Part shown: positions 1 to 5,867 of the stretch, piece after piece
How the letters are laid out: every line of letters starts with the position of its first letter
Position numbering within the stretch: the first letter of the stretch is position 1
The notes under the pieces: model-generated
Seen by the model: the letters and a program-made list of their open reading frames with translations, nothing else
What the model was told of the DNA's origin: nothing
Databases searched by the model: none
Program-made: the position numbers and the translations under genes
Assembly: GCA_959604115.1 (NCBI GenBank)
Contig: CAUHBW010000123.1
Coordinates: forward strand, 1-9,506
DNA: 9,506 nucleotides
DNA from: an uncultured Bilophila sp.
Lineage (GTDB): Bacteria; Desulfobacterota; Desulfovibrionia; Desulfovibrionales; Desulfovibrionaceae
Direction of reading: 5' to 3'

Positions 1-1137
1 CTATTTCTTCTTTTTCTTGCTCTTGCCGCCGCCGAGGAGGTTCTCGACGCCCTTGATGATCTTGTCGCCGATGGATTCTTCGGAGCTGGATTCGAACTCG
101 CGGAGGAGTTCCTCCTGACGCGCGGAGAGGTTGGTGGGCGTCTTGACCACGACCTCGACGAGCAGGTCGCCGTTGCGCTTCTGGTTGAGGAAGGGAAGCC
201 CCTTGCCCGGCAGACGCAACACCGTGCCGCTCTGCGTGCCTCTGGCGATCTTGAGTTCCAGATCGCCGTCGAGGCCGGGCACCTTCATGGTGTGGCCGAG
301 CGCGGCCTGCACGAAGGAAATCTCCCGGGTCAGCACCAGATCCTGCCCCTGACGGCGGAAGGTCTTGTCCTCGTCCACCGAAATGAACACGTACAGGTCG
401 CCGTTGGGGCCGCCGTTGGTTCCGGCTTCGCCCTCGTTGCGCAGACGCAGACGGGTTCCTGTGTCCACACCGGCGGGGATGCGCACCGAAAGATCGCGGG
501 TCTCCTGCACCTGCCCCTTGCCCCGGCACTTGGGACAGGGCTTGGGAATGGTGAACCCTTCGCCGTGACAGGTCGGACAGGGCACGACGAACTGGAAAAA
601 GCCCTGAGAATTGCGAACCTGCCCGGAACCGCCGCACTGGCGGCAGGTTTCGCGGGACGAGCCCGGAGCGGCCCCGGAGCCGTCGCATTCGTCGCAGGTG
701 GCCATCCGGGGAATGTTCAGGGTGATTTCCGCCCCCCGCGCGGCCTGCGCGAAGGTGATGTTCAGGTTGTAGCGCAGATCCGCGCCCGCCGTGGGACGCG
801 GCCCGCTGCGGCGCGAGCCGCCCATGCTGAAACCGAACATGTCGCCGAAGATATCACCGAAATGGGCGAAAATATCTTCGGTGGACCCAAAGCCGCCGAA
901 GTCTCCGCCGTTTCCGACGCCGGCGTGGCCGAACTGGTCGTACCGCGCCCGGCGTTCCGGGTCACGCAGGACTTCGTAGGCTTCGGCGGCCTCCTTGAAG
1001 CGCTGTTCGGCTTCGGGATTGTCGGGATTGTGGTCGGGATGGTTCTGGAGCGCCATTTTACGGTAAGCCCGCTTGATTTCGTCTTCCGACGCATCGCGGG
1101 CTACACCGAGAACTTCGTAATAATCGCGTTGGGCCAT
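1..1137 (-). CDS. dnaJ: Chaperone protein DnaJ (Hsp40)
   Basis: This is the cytoplasmic co-chaperone that delivers unfolded clients to DnaK and stimulates its ATPase. The 378-residue protein is full length for a type I DnaJ. The J domain fills residues 1-70 with the HPD motif at 33-35. A Gly/Phe-rich linker runs about 70-110. Four CxxCxGxG zinc repeats follow, with cysteine pairs at 148/151, 165/168, 187/190 and 201/204, so both zinc centres are intact. The C-terminal substrate-binding domains run about 212-340. The ATG start begins the typical MAQRDYYEVLG and lies 27 bases after the rpoZ stop, which suggests one transcript with rpoZ. No strong Shine-Dalgarno precedes it, so translation may depend partly on rpoZ. 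The C-terminus ends in a lysine-rich tail (KSKKKKK), which is unusual for DnaJ. The stop codon occupies the first three bases of the window. Confidence 0.98.
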   Translation of the reverse strand: MAQRDYYEVLGVARDASEDEIKRAYRKMALQNHPDHNPDNPEAEQRFKEAAEAYEVLRDPERRARYDQFGHAGVGNGGDFGGFGSTEDIFAHFGDIFGDMFGFSMGGSRRSGPRPTAGADLRYNLNITFAQAARGAEITLNIPRMATCDECDGSGAAPGSSRETCRQCGGSGQVRNSQGFFQFVVPCPTCHGEGFTIPKPCPKCRGKGQVQETRDLSVRIPAGVDTGTRLRLRNEGEAGTNGGPNGDLYVFISVDEDKTFRRQGQDLVLTREISFVQAALGHTMKVPGLDGDLELKIARGTQSGTVLRLPGKGLPFLNQKRNGDLLVEVVVKTPTNLSARQEELLREFESSSEESIGDKIIKGVENLLGGGKSKKKKK

Positions 1138-1164
1138 AGCGGTAGGGATTTCCGGACGAAAAGA

Positions 1165-1401
1165 CTAGTCGTCCATGTCGGGTTGAGTTTCGCCGGTAGG
1201 CATATGGTAGTGGCTCATGTCTTCGGGGAAGACCTTTCCGGCGGCGATTTCACGCAGCGCGGTCACGGCTTCCTTGTTGCGCGACTCGACCAGAGGCTCG
1301 TAGCCCTCCCGGTACTGGCGCACGCGCTTGATCGCCATCTGCACGAGGAGAAAACGATTTTCGACGCGTTCCTGACAGTCTTCAACGGTGATGCGTGCCA
1401 T
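1165..1401 (-). CDS. rpoZ: DNA-directed RNA polymerase omega subunit
   Basis: This is the small omega subunit that wraps the beta-prime C-terminus and helps assemble and stabilise RNA polymerase. The 78-residue product shows the family signature: MARITVEDC at the N-terminus, then VENRFLLVQMA and the NKEAVTALREIA segment (about residues 42-53), with an acidic tail ending DMDD. I chose the ATG at 1401 because a perfect GGAGG (1414-1410) lies 8 bases upstream. A TTG at 1416 in the same frame would add five residues but would overlap that ribosome binding site. The gene sits 27 bases upstream of dnaJ and is probably co-transcribed with it. Upstream lie a hairpin with a T-tract and a promoter-like sequence, which separate it from sdaA. 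Confidence 0.95.
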   Translation of the reverse strand: MARITVEDCQERVENRFLLVQMAIKRVRQYREGYEPLVESRNKEAVTALREIAAGKVFPEDMSHYHMPTGETQPDMDD

Positions 1402-1409
1402 GTTTGCGG

Positions 1410-1414
1410 CCTCC
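1410..1414 (-). promoter_or_regulatory. Ribosome binding site of rpoZ
   Basis: GGAGG on the minus strand, 8 bases before the ATG at 1401. It decides the start codon, since the alternative TTG at 1416 lies on top of it. Confidence 0.85.
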
Positions 1415-1455
1415 AAAAAAGACGGGCTTCTTCCAATCTCGTAACTCTAAGCCCG
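1415..1455 (-). terminator. Hairpin plus T-tract between sdaA and rpoZ
   Basis: On the minus strand CGGGCTT (1455-1449) pairs perfectly with AAGCCCG (1429-1423) across a 19-base loop, followed at once by TCTTTTTT (1422-1415). This has the form of an intrinsic terminator for transcripts coming through from sdaA, although the loop is long and the stem only 7 bp. The T-tract abuts the rpoZ ribosome binding site, so an attenuator role is an alternative reading. A transcript starting from the promoter proposed at 1444-1471 would begin inside the loop and could not form the stem. Confidence 0.45.
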
Positions 1456-1471
1456 AAAGCGTATTTGTCCA
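1444..1471 (-). promoter_or_regulatory. Candidate sigma-70 promoter of rpoZ-dnaJ
   Basis: On the minus strand TGGACA (1471-1466, five of six matches to TTGACA) is followed after 16 bases by TAGAGT (1449-1444, four of six to TATAAT). Transcription would start near 1437, giving a leader of about 36 bases to the rpoZ ATG. The -10 element overlaps the upstream arm of the terminator-like hairpin. The call rests on consensus match and position only. Confidence 0.45.
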
Positions 1472-1537
1472 GAGGGGAAAAAACCCGGCATGTGTCAGTG
1501 TGAAAGAGGCAATCAGTAACCCGTTTCCGGTCCGGTG

Positions 1538-2911
1538 TCAACAGGCGACCATACTTACGGCCAGCCCTCCGAGGGACGTCTCCTTGAATTTGCAGCTCAT
1601 TTCCCGTCCCGTCTCCGCCATTGCGGCGATGGCGGCGTCGAGGGACACGCGCTGCGAATAGGGGTCCGTGCCGGAGGTGATCACGGCGGCGTTGTAGGCC
1701 TTGATCGCGCCCATCGCGTTGCGCTCGATGCAGGGGATCTGCACGTAGCCCTGCACAGGGTCGCAGGTGATGCCGAGGTGATGCTCCAGCGCCACTTCCG
1801 CGGCGTTCTCGGTCACGCGGGAGCGATAGCCGCGCGCGTCGGCCACGAAAGCCGCCGCCATTGCGGAAGCCACGCCGATCTCGCCCTGACAGCCGACCTC
1901 GGCCCCGGCGATGCTCGCATTGTGCTTGGCGACGAAGCCCACCGCCGCCGCCGCGAGAAAGGCTTCGCGGATGGCGCGGTCCCCGATGAACAGTTCGTGG
2001 CGCATGGCGTACACCAGCGCGGGCATGACGCCTGCGGAGCCGCAGGTGGGCGCGGTGACGATGACGCCGCCCGAGGCGTTTTCCTCCGCCGTGGCGAAGG
2101 CGTAGGCGTTGATCCGGGTCAGGAACTGGTCGGGCGAGGAGTGCATGCGCGACGCCTGCTGCCAGAGCATGCGGGCCTTGCGCTGGACCTTGAGGGGGCC
2201 GGGGAGCTGGCCTTCCGCGTCCAGCCCGCGCCGGACGCCGCTTTCCATGTGGTCTATGATCTCGTTGAGGGAATGGATGATCGCGGGCCGCGACGCGCCG
2301 GTGATCGCCATTTCGTTGTCGAGAATGATCTCGTAAATGTTGAGGCCCTTCTCCTTCACAATGGCCCGCAATTCGGTCATATTCGAATAGCGGTGAACAG
2401 GTTCCCCGAGCACGGGGGCTGTCCATCCCTTCCACTGGATGAAACCGCCGCCCACGGAGTAATATTCCTGCGAATGCAGCACGTTGCCATCCCCGTCCAG
2501 CAGTTCGGCGACCAGCGTGTTGCTGTAGGGATACTCGTGGATGATCGCGTCGTGGCTCACGTCGGCGACGCGGATCGACACTTCGCCGTCACCGAGCGAA
2601 CGTTTGTGCGGCGTATGGGGATTGTCCATGAGGTTCCGGAGCAGGCTGGGGGGGCAGCATTCCGGAGCCGTGCCCAGCAGCCCGGCCACGACGGCGGCGT
2701 CGGTGCCGTGGCCCGTGCCCGTGGCGCTGAGGGAGCCGTAGAGGCGCACGCGGAAACGCACGGCCCGCACAAGCAGATCGCGCGGCAGTCCGGCGCATTC
2801 CTCCGCGAAATGGTGTCCCGCCTTCATGGGACCGATGGTATGGGAACTGGAGGGGCCGGGGCCCACCTTGAACAGATCAAACAGGGTCGTATTGATGCAG
2901 GAAGGCGTCAT
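1538..2911 (-). CDS. sdaA: L-serine dehydratase (L-serine ammonia-lyase), iron-sulfur dependent, single chain
   Basis: The enzyme converts L-serine to pyruvate and ammonia in the cytoplasm using a [4Fe-4S] cluster rather than pyridoxal phosphate. The 457 residues match the single-chain (E. coli SdaA type) length. The N-terminal domain, which binds serine allosterically in this family, carries GPGPSSSHTIGPMKAG (17-32) and SLSATGTGHGTD (60-71). The catalytic domain carries the three cluster cysteines C341, C383 and C394; their spacing (42 and 11) matches the ligands described for the Legionella enzyme. The last residue, C457, corresponds to the C-terminal cysteine that fills the active site there ('tail-in-mouth'). 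I chose the ATG at 2911 because GGAGG (2924-2920) lies 8 bases upstream; an in-frame start at 3016 would add 35 low-complexity residues read through hairpins. The gene appears to be transcribed alone. The enzyme should be oxygen sensitive, which fits an anaerobe. Confidence 0.95.
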   Translation of the reverse strand: MTPSCINTTLFDLFKVGPGPSSSHTIGPMKAGHHFAEECAGLPRDLLVRAVRFRVRLYGSLSATGTGHGTDAAVVAGLLGTAPECCPPSLLRNLMDNPHTPHKRSLGDGEVSIRVADVSHDAIIHEYPYSNTLVAELLDGDGNVLHSQEYYSVGGGFIQWKGWTAPVLGEPVHRYSNMTELRAIVKEKGLNIYEIILDNEMAITGASRPAIIHSLNEIIDHMESGVRRGLDAEGQLPGPLKVQRKARMLWQQASRMHSSPDQFLTRINAYAFATAEENASGGVIVTAPTCGSAGVMPALVYAMRHELFIGDRAIREAFLAAAAVGFVAKHNASIAGAEVGCQGEIGVASAMAAAFVADARGYRSRVTENAAEVALEHHLGITCDPVQGYVQIPCIERNAMGAIKAYNAAVITSGTDPYSQRVSLDAAIAAMAETGREMSCKFKETSLGGLAVSMVAC

Positions 2912-2919
2912 GAAGCGTT

Positions 2920-2924
2920 CCTCC
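2920..2924 (-). promoter_or_regulatory. Ribosome binding site of sdaA
   Basis: GGAGG on the minus strand, 8 bases before the ATG at 2911. It fixes the start 35 codons inside the longest open frame. It lies 3 bases from the base of the nearest leader hairpin (2928-2942). Confidence 0.85.
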
Positions 2925-2927
2925 GTG

Positions 2928-3000
2928 CGGGCCTCCGGCCCGGTTGCAAGCCGTCGCCGCCCATCCCGGGCGGCGAAAACGCGCGGCCCTGTCGGCCGCG
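2928..3000 (-). promoter_or_regulatory. Three tandem GC-rich hairpins in the sdaA leader
   Basis: Three perfect inverted repeats follow one another upstream of sdaA. In transcript order they are: 3000-2982 (7-bp stem CGCGGCC/GGCCGCG, 5-base loop); 2976-2954 (9-bp stem containing CGCCGCCC/GGGCGGCG, 5-base loop); and 2942-2928 (6-bp stem CGGGCC/GGCCCG, 3-base loop). The last ends 3 bases before the ribosome binding site. I recognise no known riboswitch. They could control translation or mRNA stability, bind a protein, or act as a weak terminator: the first stem is followed only by CGTTTTCG. Any regulatory role is inference. Confidence 0.5.
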
Positions 3001-3187
3001 GAATTTCTTTGATCAAAAAAACATTGAAACACCGGCACGTTGCCCTTGAATGCGAAAAAAAGTTCTTGAAGAATCCTGACTTCCTTGTATGGTGTCCCGG
3101 CTCATTGGTTACTCAATCAAAACATGCGCCCGGTGCGAGCGCTCCCTCGCGCATTCCATAACCGCTTTGCGGGGTAGTGAGAAGACT
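3001..3187. other. AT-rich divergent promoter region between sdaA and the MarC-family gene
   Basis: This stretch is much richer in A and T than its surroundings. It contains two A7 tracts (3015-3021 and 3055-3061) spaced 40 bp apart, about four helical turns, so the DNA may be bent. It also holds a 10-bp palindrome TTTGATCAAA (3008-3017), a spaced inverted repeat ATTG-N6-CAAT (3104-3117), and a small hairpin GCGAG-N6-CTCGC (3135-3150) in the leader of the plus-strand gene. Both divergent promoters should lie here. No convincing -10/-35 pair was found for sdaA. Confidence 0.5.
3066..3093 (+). promoter_or_regulatory. Weak candidate promoter of the MarC-family gene
   Basis: TTGAAG (3066-3071) and TATGGT (3088-3093) are separated by 16 bases; each matches four of six consensus positions. 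Transcription would start near 3100, about 88 bases before the ATG at 3188. This is support from sequence likeness only. Confidence 0.3.
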
Positions 3188-3799
3188 ATGGATTACAGTA
3201 TCGGAGAATTTTTCAGTTCGGTCATCAAGCTTTTCGCCCTGCTGACGCCTCCCGCGGCGCTGAGCGCCTTTTTGAGCGGGACGCAGACCTACGGCGGACG
3301 CCGCAAGCGCCGCACGGCCCTGCGGACGGGCGCGGCGGTCTTCATCGTGGGCACGGTGCTGTACTTTTTCGGCGAATCGCTGTTCAGCGTGTTCGGCTTC
3401 ACGCTGGACGCCTTCCGCATCGGGGCCGGGGCGCTGCTGTTCCTGACGTCCGTGGCGCTCATGGGCGAACAGCGCGAGTCGCACACGCCCGACAGCCCGG
3501 ACGAGGACATCAGCGTGGTGCCGCTGGCCATTCCGATCTGCATGGGACCGGCGAGCATCGGTACCCTGATGGTTCTCGGCGCGTCCGCCCACAGCCTGAC
3601 GGAACGCGTCATCGGTTCGGCGGCCCTGCTTGTGGCCTCCGCGCTGATCACGCTCATGCTGCTCATGGCGAACCACGTACAGCGCATCCTCGGCAAGACC
3701 GGCCTCGCGGTGCTCTCCAAGCTCACGGGCCTGCTCCTCGCCGCCATCGCCGCGCAGGTGGTGTTCACCGGCGTCAAGAATTTCCTGATGGTAGGGTAA
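3188..3799 (+). CDS. MarC-family integral membrane protein
   Basis: A 203-residue inner-membrane protein of the MarC (UPF0056) family, whose biochemical function is still unclear despite the historical 'multiple antibiotic resistance' name. Six hydrophobic segments are visible at about residues 9-30, 44-65, 72-93, 108-131, 141-163 and 175-198. Family features include FRIGAGALLFLTSVALM (76-92), the VVPLAIPICMGPASIGTLMVL core (110-130) and the C-terminal LTGLLLAAIAAQVVFTGV. A basic loop (GGRRKRR, 36-42) and an acidic loop (SPDEDIS, 103-109) flank the second and third segments. I chose the ATG at 3188 because MDYSIGEFF leads straight into the first membrane segment; an upstream in-frame ATG at 3089 would add 33 residues unlike the family. 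The ribosome binding site is weak. In the first segment the usual DPIG/NP-type turn reads TPPAAL, a divergence. The gene is monocistronic, ending at the terminator at 3931. Confidence 0.85.
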   Translation: MDYSIGEFFSSVIKLFALLTPPAALSAFLSGTQTYGGRRKRRTALRTGAAVFIVGTVLYFFGESLFSVFGFTLDAFRIGAGALLFLTSVALMGEQRESHTPDSPDEDISVVPLAIPICMGPASIGTLMVLGASAHSLTERVIGSAALLVASALITLMLLMANHVQRILGKTGLAVLSKLTGLLLAAIAAQVVFTGVKNFLMVG

Positions 3800-4118
3800 G
3801 ATCGGGGAGAAGATTGGGGAGGGGGAAAGGGAAAACTTTCCGGAAAAGAGAGAAGCCCTCTTCCTCCGACACCCGCCGGTACGGCTCGCCCGCCTTCCTC
3901 GGCTTCTGCCCGCCTTTCCCTATGAAAAGAAACGCCCGGAGAAAATCCGGGCGTTTTTTGTCGTCAGAAAAGGAGAGGGGGCGGTTTGCCCGCTGATCCG
4001 GCATGCCGGCCCGGCGCACGGCGGCGGTGAATCCGCATCAGCCGGGACTTTCATCTCCCGCGCATCGGCGCGGGGAAAGGCGGCGCGAAGGAAGGCTCAG
4101 GAAAAGGGCGCGGTTCCG
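3800..4118. other. 319-bp gene-free stretch between convergent genes
   Basis: No credible gene lies here; the short open frames are arginine- and serine-rich and run through the terminator. Its contents are a G-rich purine tract just after the marC stop (G runs at 3804-3807, 3816-3819, 3821-3825 and 3829-3831), the bidirectional terminator at 3931-3959, and a 12-bp palindrome CCGGCATGCCGG at 3998-4009. The remainder shows no structure I can interpret. Confidence 0.7.
3931..3959 (+). terminator. Strong intrinsic terminator, probably bidirectional
   Basis: A perfect 10-bp stem AACGCCCGGA/TCCGGGCGTT (3931-3940 with 3946-3955) closes a 5-base loop and runs into T6 (3954-3959) on the plus strand, ending the MarC-family transcript. 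On the minus strand the same stem is followed by TTTCTTTTC, so it probably also ends the DHH-phosphoesterase transcript arriving from the right. Confidence 0.88.
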
Positions 4119-5138
4119 CTACGCCTCTTCGGCTTCCGGCTCGGCCTCCGGGAGCTCTTTCTTCTTCTGCGGCTTCTCGGTGAGCTTGCGGTAGACGAAG
4201 ACGTCCACGCTGCGGCCTTCGGTGGCGGAAAGGGGAAACTCGGCGCGGGCAAGGGCGCGGTGGCCTCCGGCGTTGCCGAGCGCGCCGAGGCGGGAGGCCG
4301 CGAAGGCTCCGAGATCAAGATGCCCGTCCCCACGGAAGATGACCACGACCGTATCGTTGTAGACGCCGCAGATGGCGACCCATTTCAGGCCGTGCACGCG
4401 AGTGAAGAAATCCGCCACCACCACGAGGATGTCCGGATTTTCCACCGTGCCCAGATAGCAGTAGGCCCCGGAACGGTACTGGTGCATGGACGAAAAGGCC
4501 CGTCCGAAATACTTGAGCCACTCGGGCAGGTATTCGCTGCGGAGAATGCGCGTGAGCAGGGCGGTATCCCCGTGCGCGGCAAGGTACTGATAGGCGCGAA
4601 GGTCGGCTTCCGTGCCCGTGCGGGTAAAGGTGGCGGTATCCGTGCGGATGCCGTATTGCAGGGCTGTCGCCAGCCGGATGCCGGGCCGGATATGGTAGGC
4701 CCGCAGGTATTCGGCCAGCAGCGTGCTCACCGCGCCGTACTGGGGACGGATATCGACGTAGGCCGCCTCGACGGGATGTTCCGCCACGACTGGATGGTGG
4801 TCGATGACGATGGAAAACGGGATGCCCTCGAACGCGGGATTGTGGTGGGGCTGCGAATCGACCATCGCGAACCGCGTATACGCGGCTTTCAGCCGGTCGG
4901 TCAGCGGAACCATCGGGATGCGCAGGTAGCGGATCATCGCCAGATTGTCGGGCCGCGAAATTTCATTGATGCGGGCGATGGTGACTTTCCCCGTGCGATG
5001 GGACATGATCCGCTTGAGCGCCATTGCGGAGGCCATGGCATCCGGGTCGGCGTTGATGACGATCAGCCAGTCGTCATTGCGCGAAAACAGTTCCAGCAAT
5101 TGCGTAAGACGCGCACTGAGCTTGCGAGTGGACGGCAT
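4119..5138 (-). CDS. DHH-family phosphoesterase (NrnA-like), motif I histidine missing
   Basis: A 339-residue cytoplasmic protein of the DHH/DHHA1 superfamily, whose characterised members (NrnA, RecJ, cyclic-dinucleotide phosphodiesterases) use two Mn ions to cleave phosphoesters of nanoRNA, pAp, ssDNA or linear dinucleotides. The DHH domain shows motif III as IVIDHHP with DHH at 113-115, motif II aspartate D94 (AMVDSQ) and motif IV D167 (YGIRTDTATF). The DHHA1 half carries the substrate-gripping GNAGGH (288-293). Motif I reads VINADPDAMAS (27-37): aspartates D31 and D33 are kept, but the usual first histidine, a metal ligand, is replaced by V27. The tail (320-339) is charged, with KKK followed by many Glu residues. 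The start ATG at 5138 has a G-rich ribosome binding site (AGGGGGGAAG) close upstream. The gene stands alone, divergent from maf. The substrate cannot be assigned from sequence; an NrnA-like exonuclease/phosphatase is the best guess. Confidence 0.85.
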   Translation of the reverse strand: MPSTRKLSARLTQLLELFSRNDDWLIVINADPDAMASAMALKRIMSHRTGKVTIARINEISRPDNLAMIRYLRIPMVPLTDRLKAAYTRFAMVDSQPHHNPAFEGIPFSIVIDHHPVVAEHPVEAAYVDIRPQYGAVSTLLAEYLRAYHIRPGIRLATALQYGIRTDTATFTRTGTEADLRAYQYLAAHGDTALLTRILRSEYLPEWLKYFGRAFSSMHQYRSGAYCYLGTVENPDILVVVADFFTRVHGLKWVAICGVYNDTVVVIFRGDGHLDLGAFAASRLGALGNAGGHRALARAEFPLSATEGRSVDVFVYRKLTEKPQKKKELPEAEPEAEEA

Positions 5139-5207
5139 GACGGCTTCCCCCCTGTGGACTTACGCTATCCCCTTCCGAAAACTTTTTCCAGTAGTATGGT
5201 CGCCCAA

Positions 5208-5212
5208 AAGGA
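5208..5212 (+). promoter_or_regulatory. Ribosome binding site of maf
   Basis: AAGGA lies 8 bases before the GTG at 5221. It supports that non-ATG start over the much longer open frame reaching back into the divergent gene. Confidence 0.7.
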
Positions 5213-5220
5213 TTGAACCC

Positions 5221-5859
5221 GTGAAAGAAACCCGACATTCCGGCGCGTTCCGCGCGCTTCGCCCGCTTGTCCTCGCCTCGTCCTCTCCCCGCAGACGCGA
5301 GCTGCTCGGCAGCCTCGGCCTTGATTTCTCCATCCGCGTGGTGGAAGGCTCCGAACCGGCTCCGACGCCGGACGACGATCCCGCCGCCTACGTCATGCGC
5401 GCCGCCCAAGCCAAGGCGGAAGCCGTGGCCCGGGTCACGGAAACGCCCGGCGCGGTGGTGCTCGGCTCGGACACCATCGTGGTGCTGCACGAGGCGTCCG
5501 GCCCGGTGATCCTCGGCAAGCCCGCCAGCCGGGACGAAGCGTTGGCCATGCTCCTGCATCTGTCCGGGCGCACGCACACGGTATACACGGGCTGCTGCCT
5601 CGTCTGGCTGGACGAAGACGCGCACCGCACGGAACTGTTCCACGACGCGGCGGACGTCACCTTCGCGGAATGGCCGGAAGACGTGCTCCGCGCCTACGCT
5701 GCCACCGGCGAATGCGACGACAAGGCGGGCTCCTACGCCATACAGGGCCTCGGCTCCTTCCTCGTCTCGGAAATCAGAGGCCAGTGGGCCACCATCGTCG
5801 GCCTCCCCGTCCTCGCCGTGGCGAAACGGCTTCTGGAAGGGGGAGGGATTGCAATATAA
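5221..5859 (+). CDS. maf: Maf-family nucleotide pyrophosphatase (probable dTTP/UTP type)
   Basis: A cytoplasmic house-cleaning enzyme that hydrolyses nucleoside triphosphates to monophosphate and pyrophosphate; Maf proteins are linked to arrest of septum formation. The 212 residues match the family length. Visible motifs are LASSSPRRRELL (18-29, phosphate-binding loop), GSDTIV (82-87, catalytic aspartate D84), GKP (99-101) and CDDKAGSYAIQG (165-176). The DKAGxYxIQG form is typical of the dTTP/UTP-preferring (YhdE) branch rather than the m7GTP (YceF) branch; that assignment is by motif. I chose the GTG at 5221 because AAGGA (5208-5212) lies 8 bases upstream and the family begins soon after; the open frame extends back over the divergent DHH gene but no other start fits. 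Its stop lies only 8 bp from that of the converging pilin gene, with no visible terminator. Confidence 0.93.
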   Translation: MKETRHSGAFRALRPLVLASSSPRRRELLGSLGLDFSIRVVEGSEPAPTPDDDPAAYVMRAAQAKAEAVARVTETPGAVVLGSDTIVVLHEASGPVILGKPASRDEALAMLLHLSGRTHTVYTGCCLVWLDEDAHRTELFHDAADVTFAEWPEDVLRAYAATGECDDKAGSYAIQGLGSFLVSEIRGQWATIVGLPVLAVAKRLLEGGGIAI

Positions 5860-5867
5860 AGTAAAAC

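Noticed and set aside
292..1503. Plus-strand open frame of 403 codons opposite dnaJ and rpoZ
   Set aside because: It spans two well-identified genes and their junction on the other strand, and shows no domain of its own.
1513..1541. TTGACA (1541-1536, minus strand) at the sdaA stop as a -35 for rpoZ
   Set aside because: The hexamer is perfect but no acceptable -10 lies 16-18 bases downstream; the best is TACTGA. The pair at 1444-1471 is better.
1535..3049. Long plus-strand open frame (504 codons) opposite sdaA
   Set aside because: The sdaA frame on the other strand carries clear family motifs and a good ribosome binding site. The plus-strand translation is rich in His, Arg and Gly with no recognisable domain, typical of antisense frames in GC-rich genes.
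3104..3117. Possible FNR/HcpR-like operator ATTG-N6-CAAT between sdaA and marC
   Set aside because: The half-sites are only 4 bp and do not match a consensus I know. Noted within the intergenic region entry but not called as an operator.
3814..3996. Short plus-strand open frame (60 codons) in the gene-free stretch
   Set aside because: It runs straight through the strong terminator at 3931-3959 and is Arg/Lys/Ser-rich low-complexity sequence without a convincing ribosome binding site.
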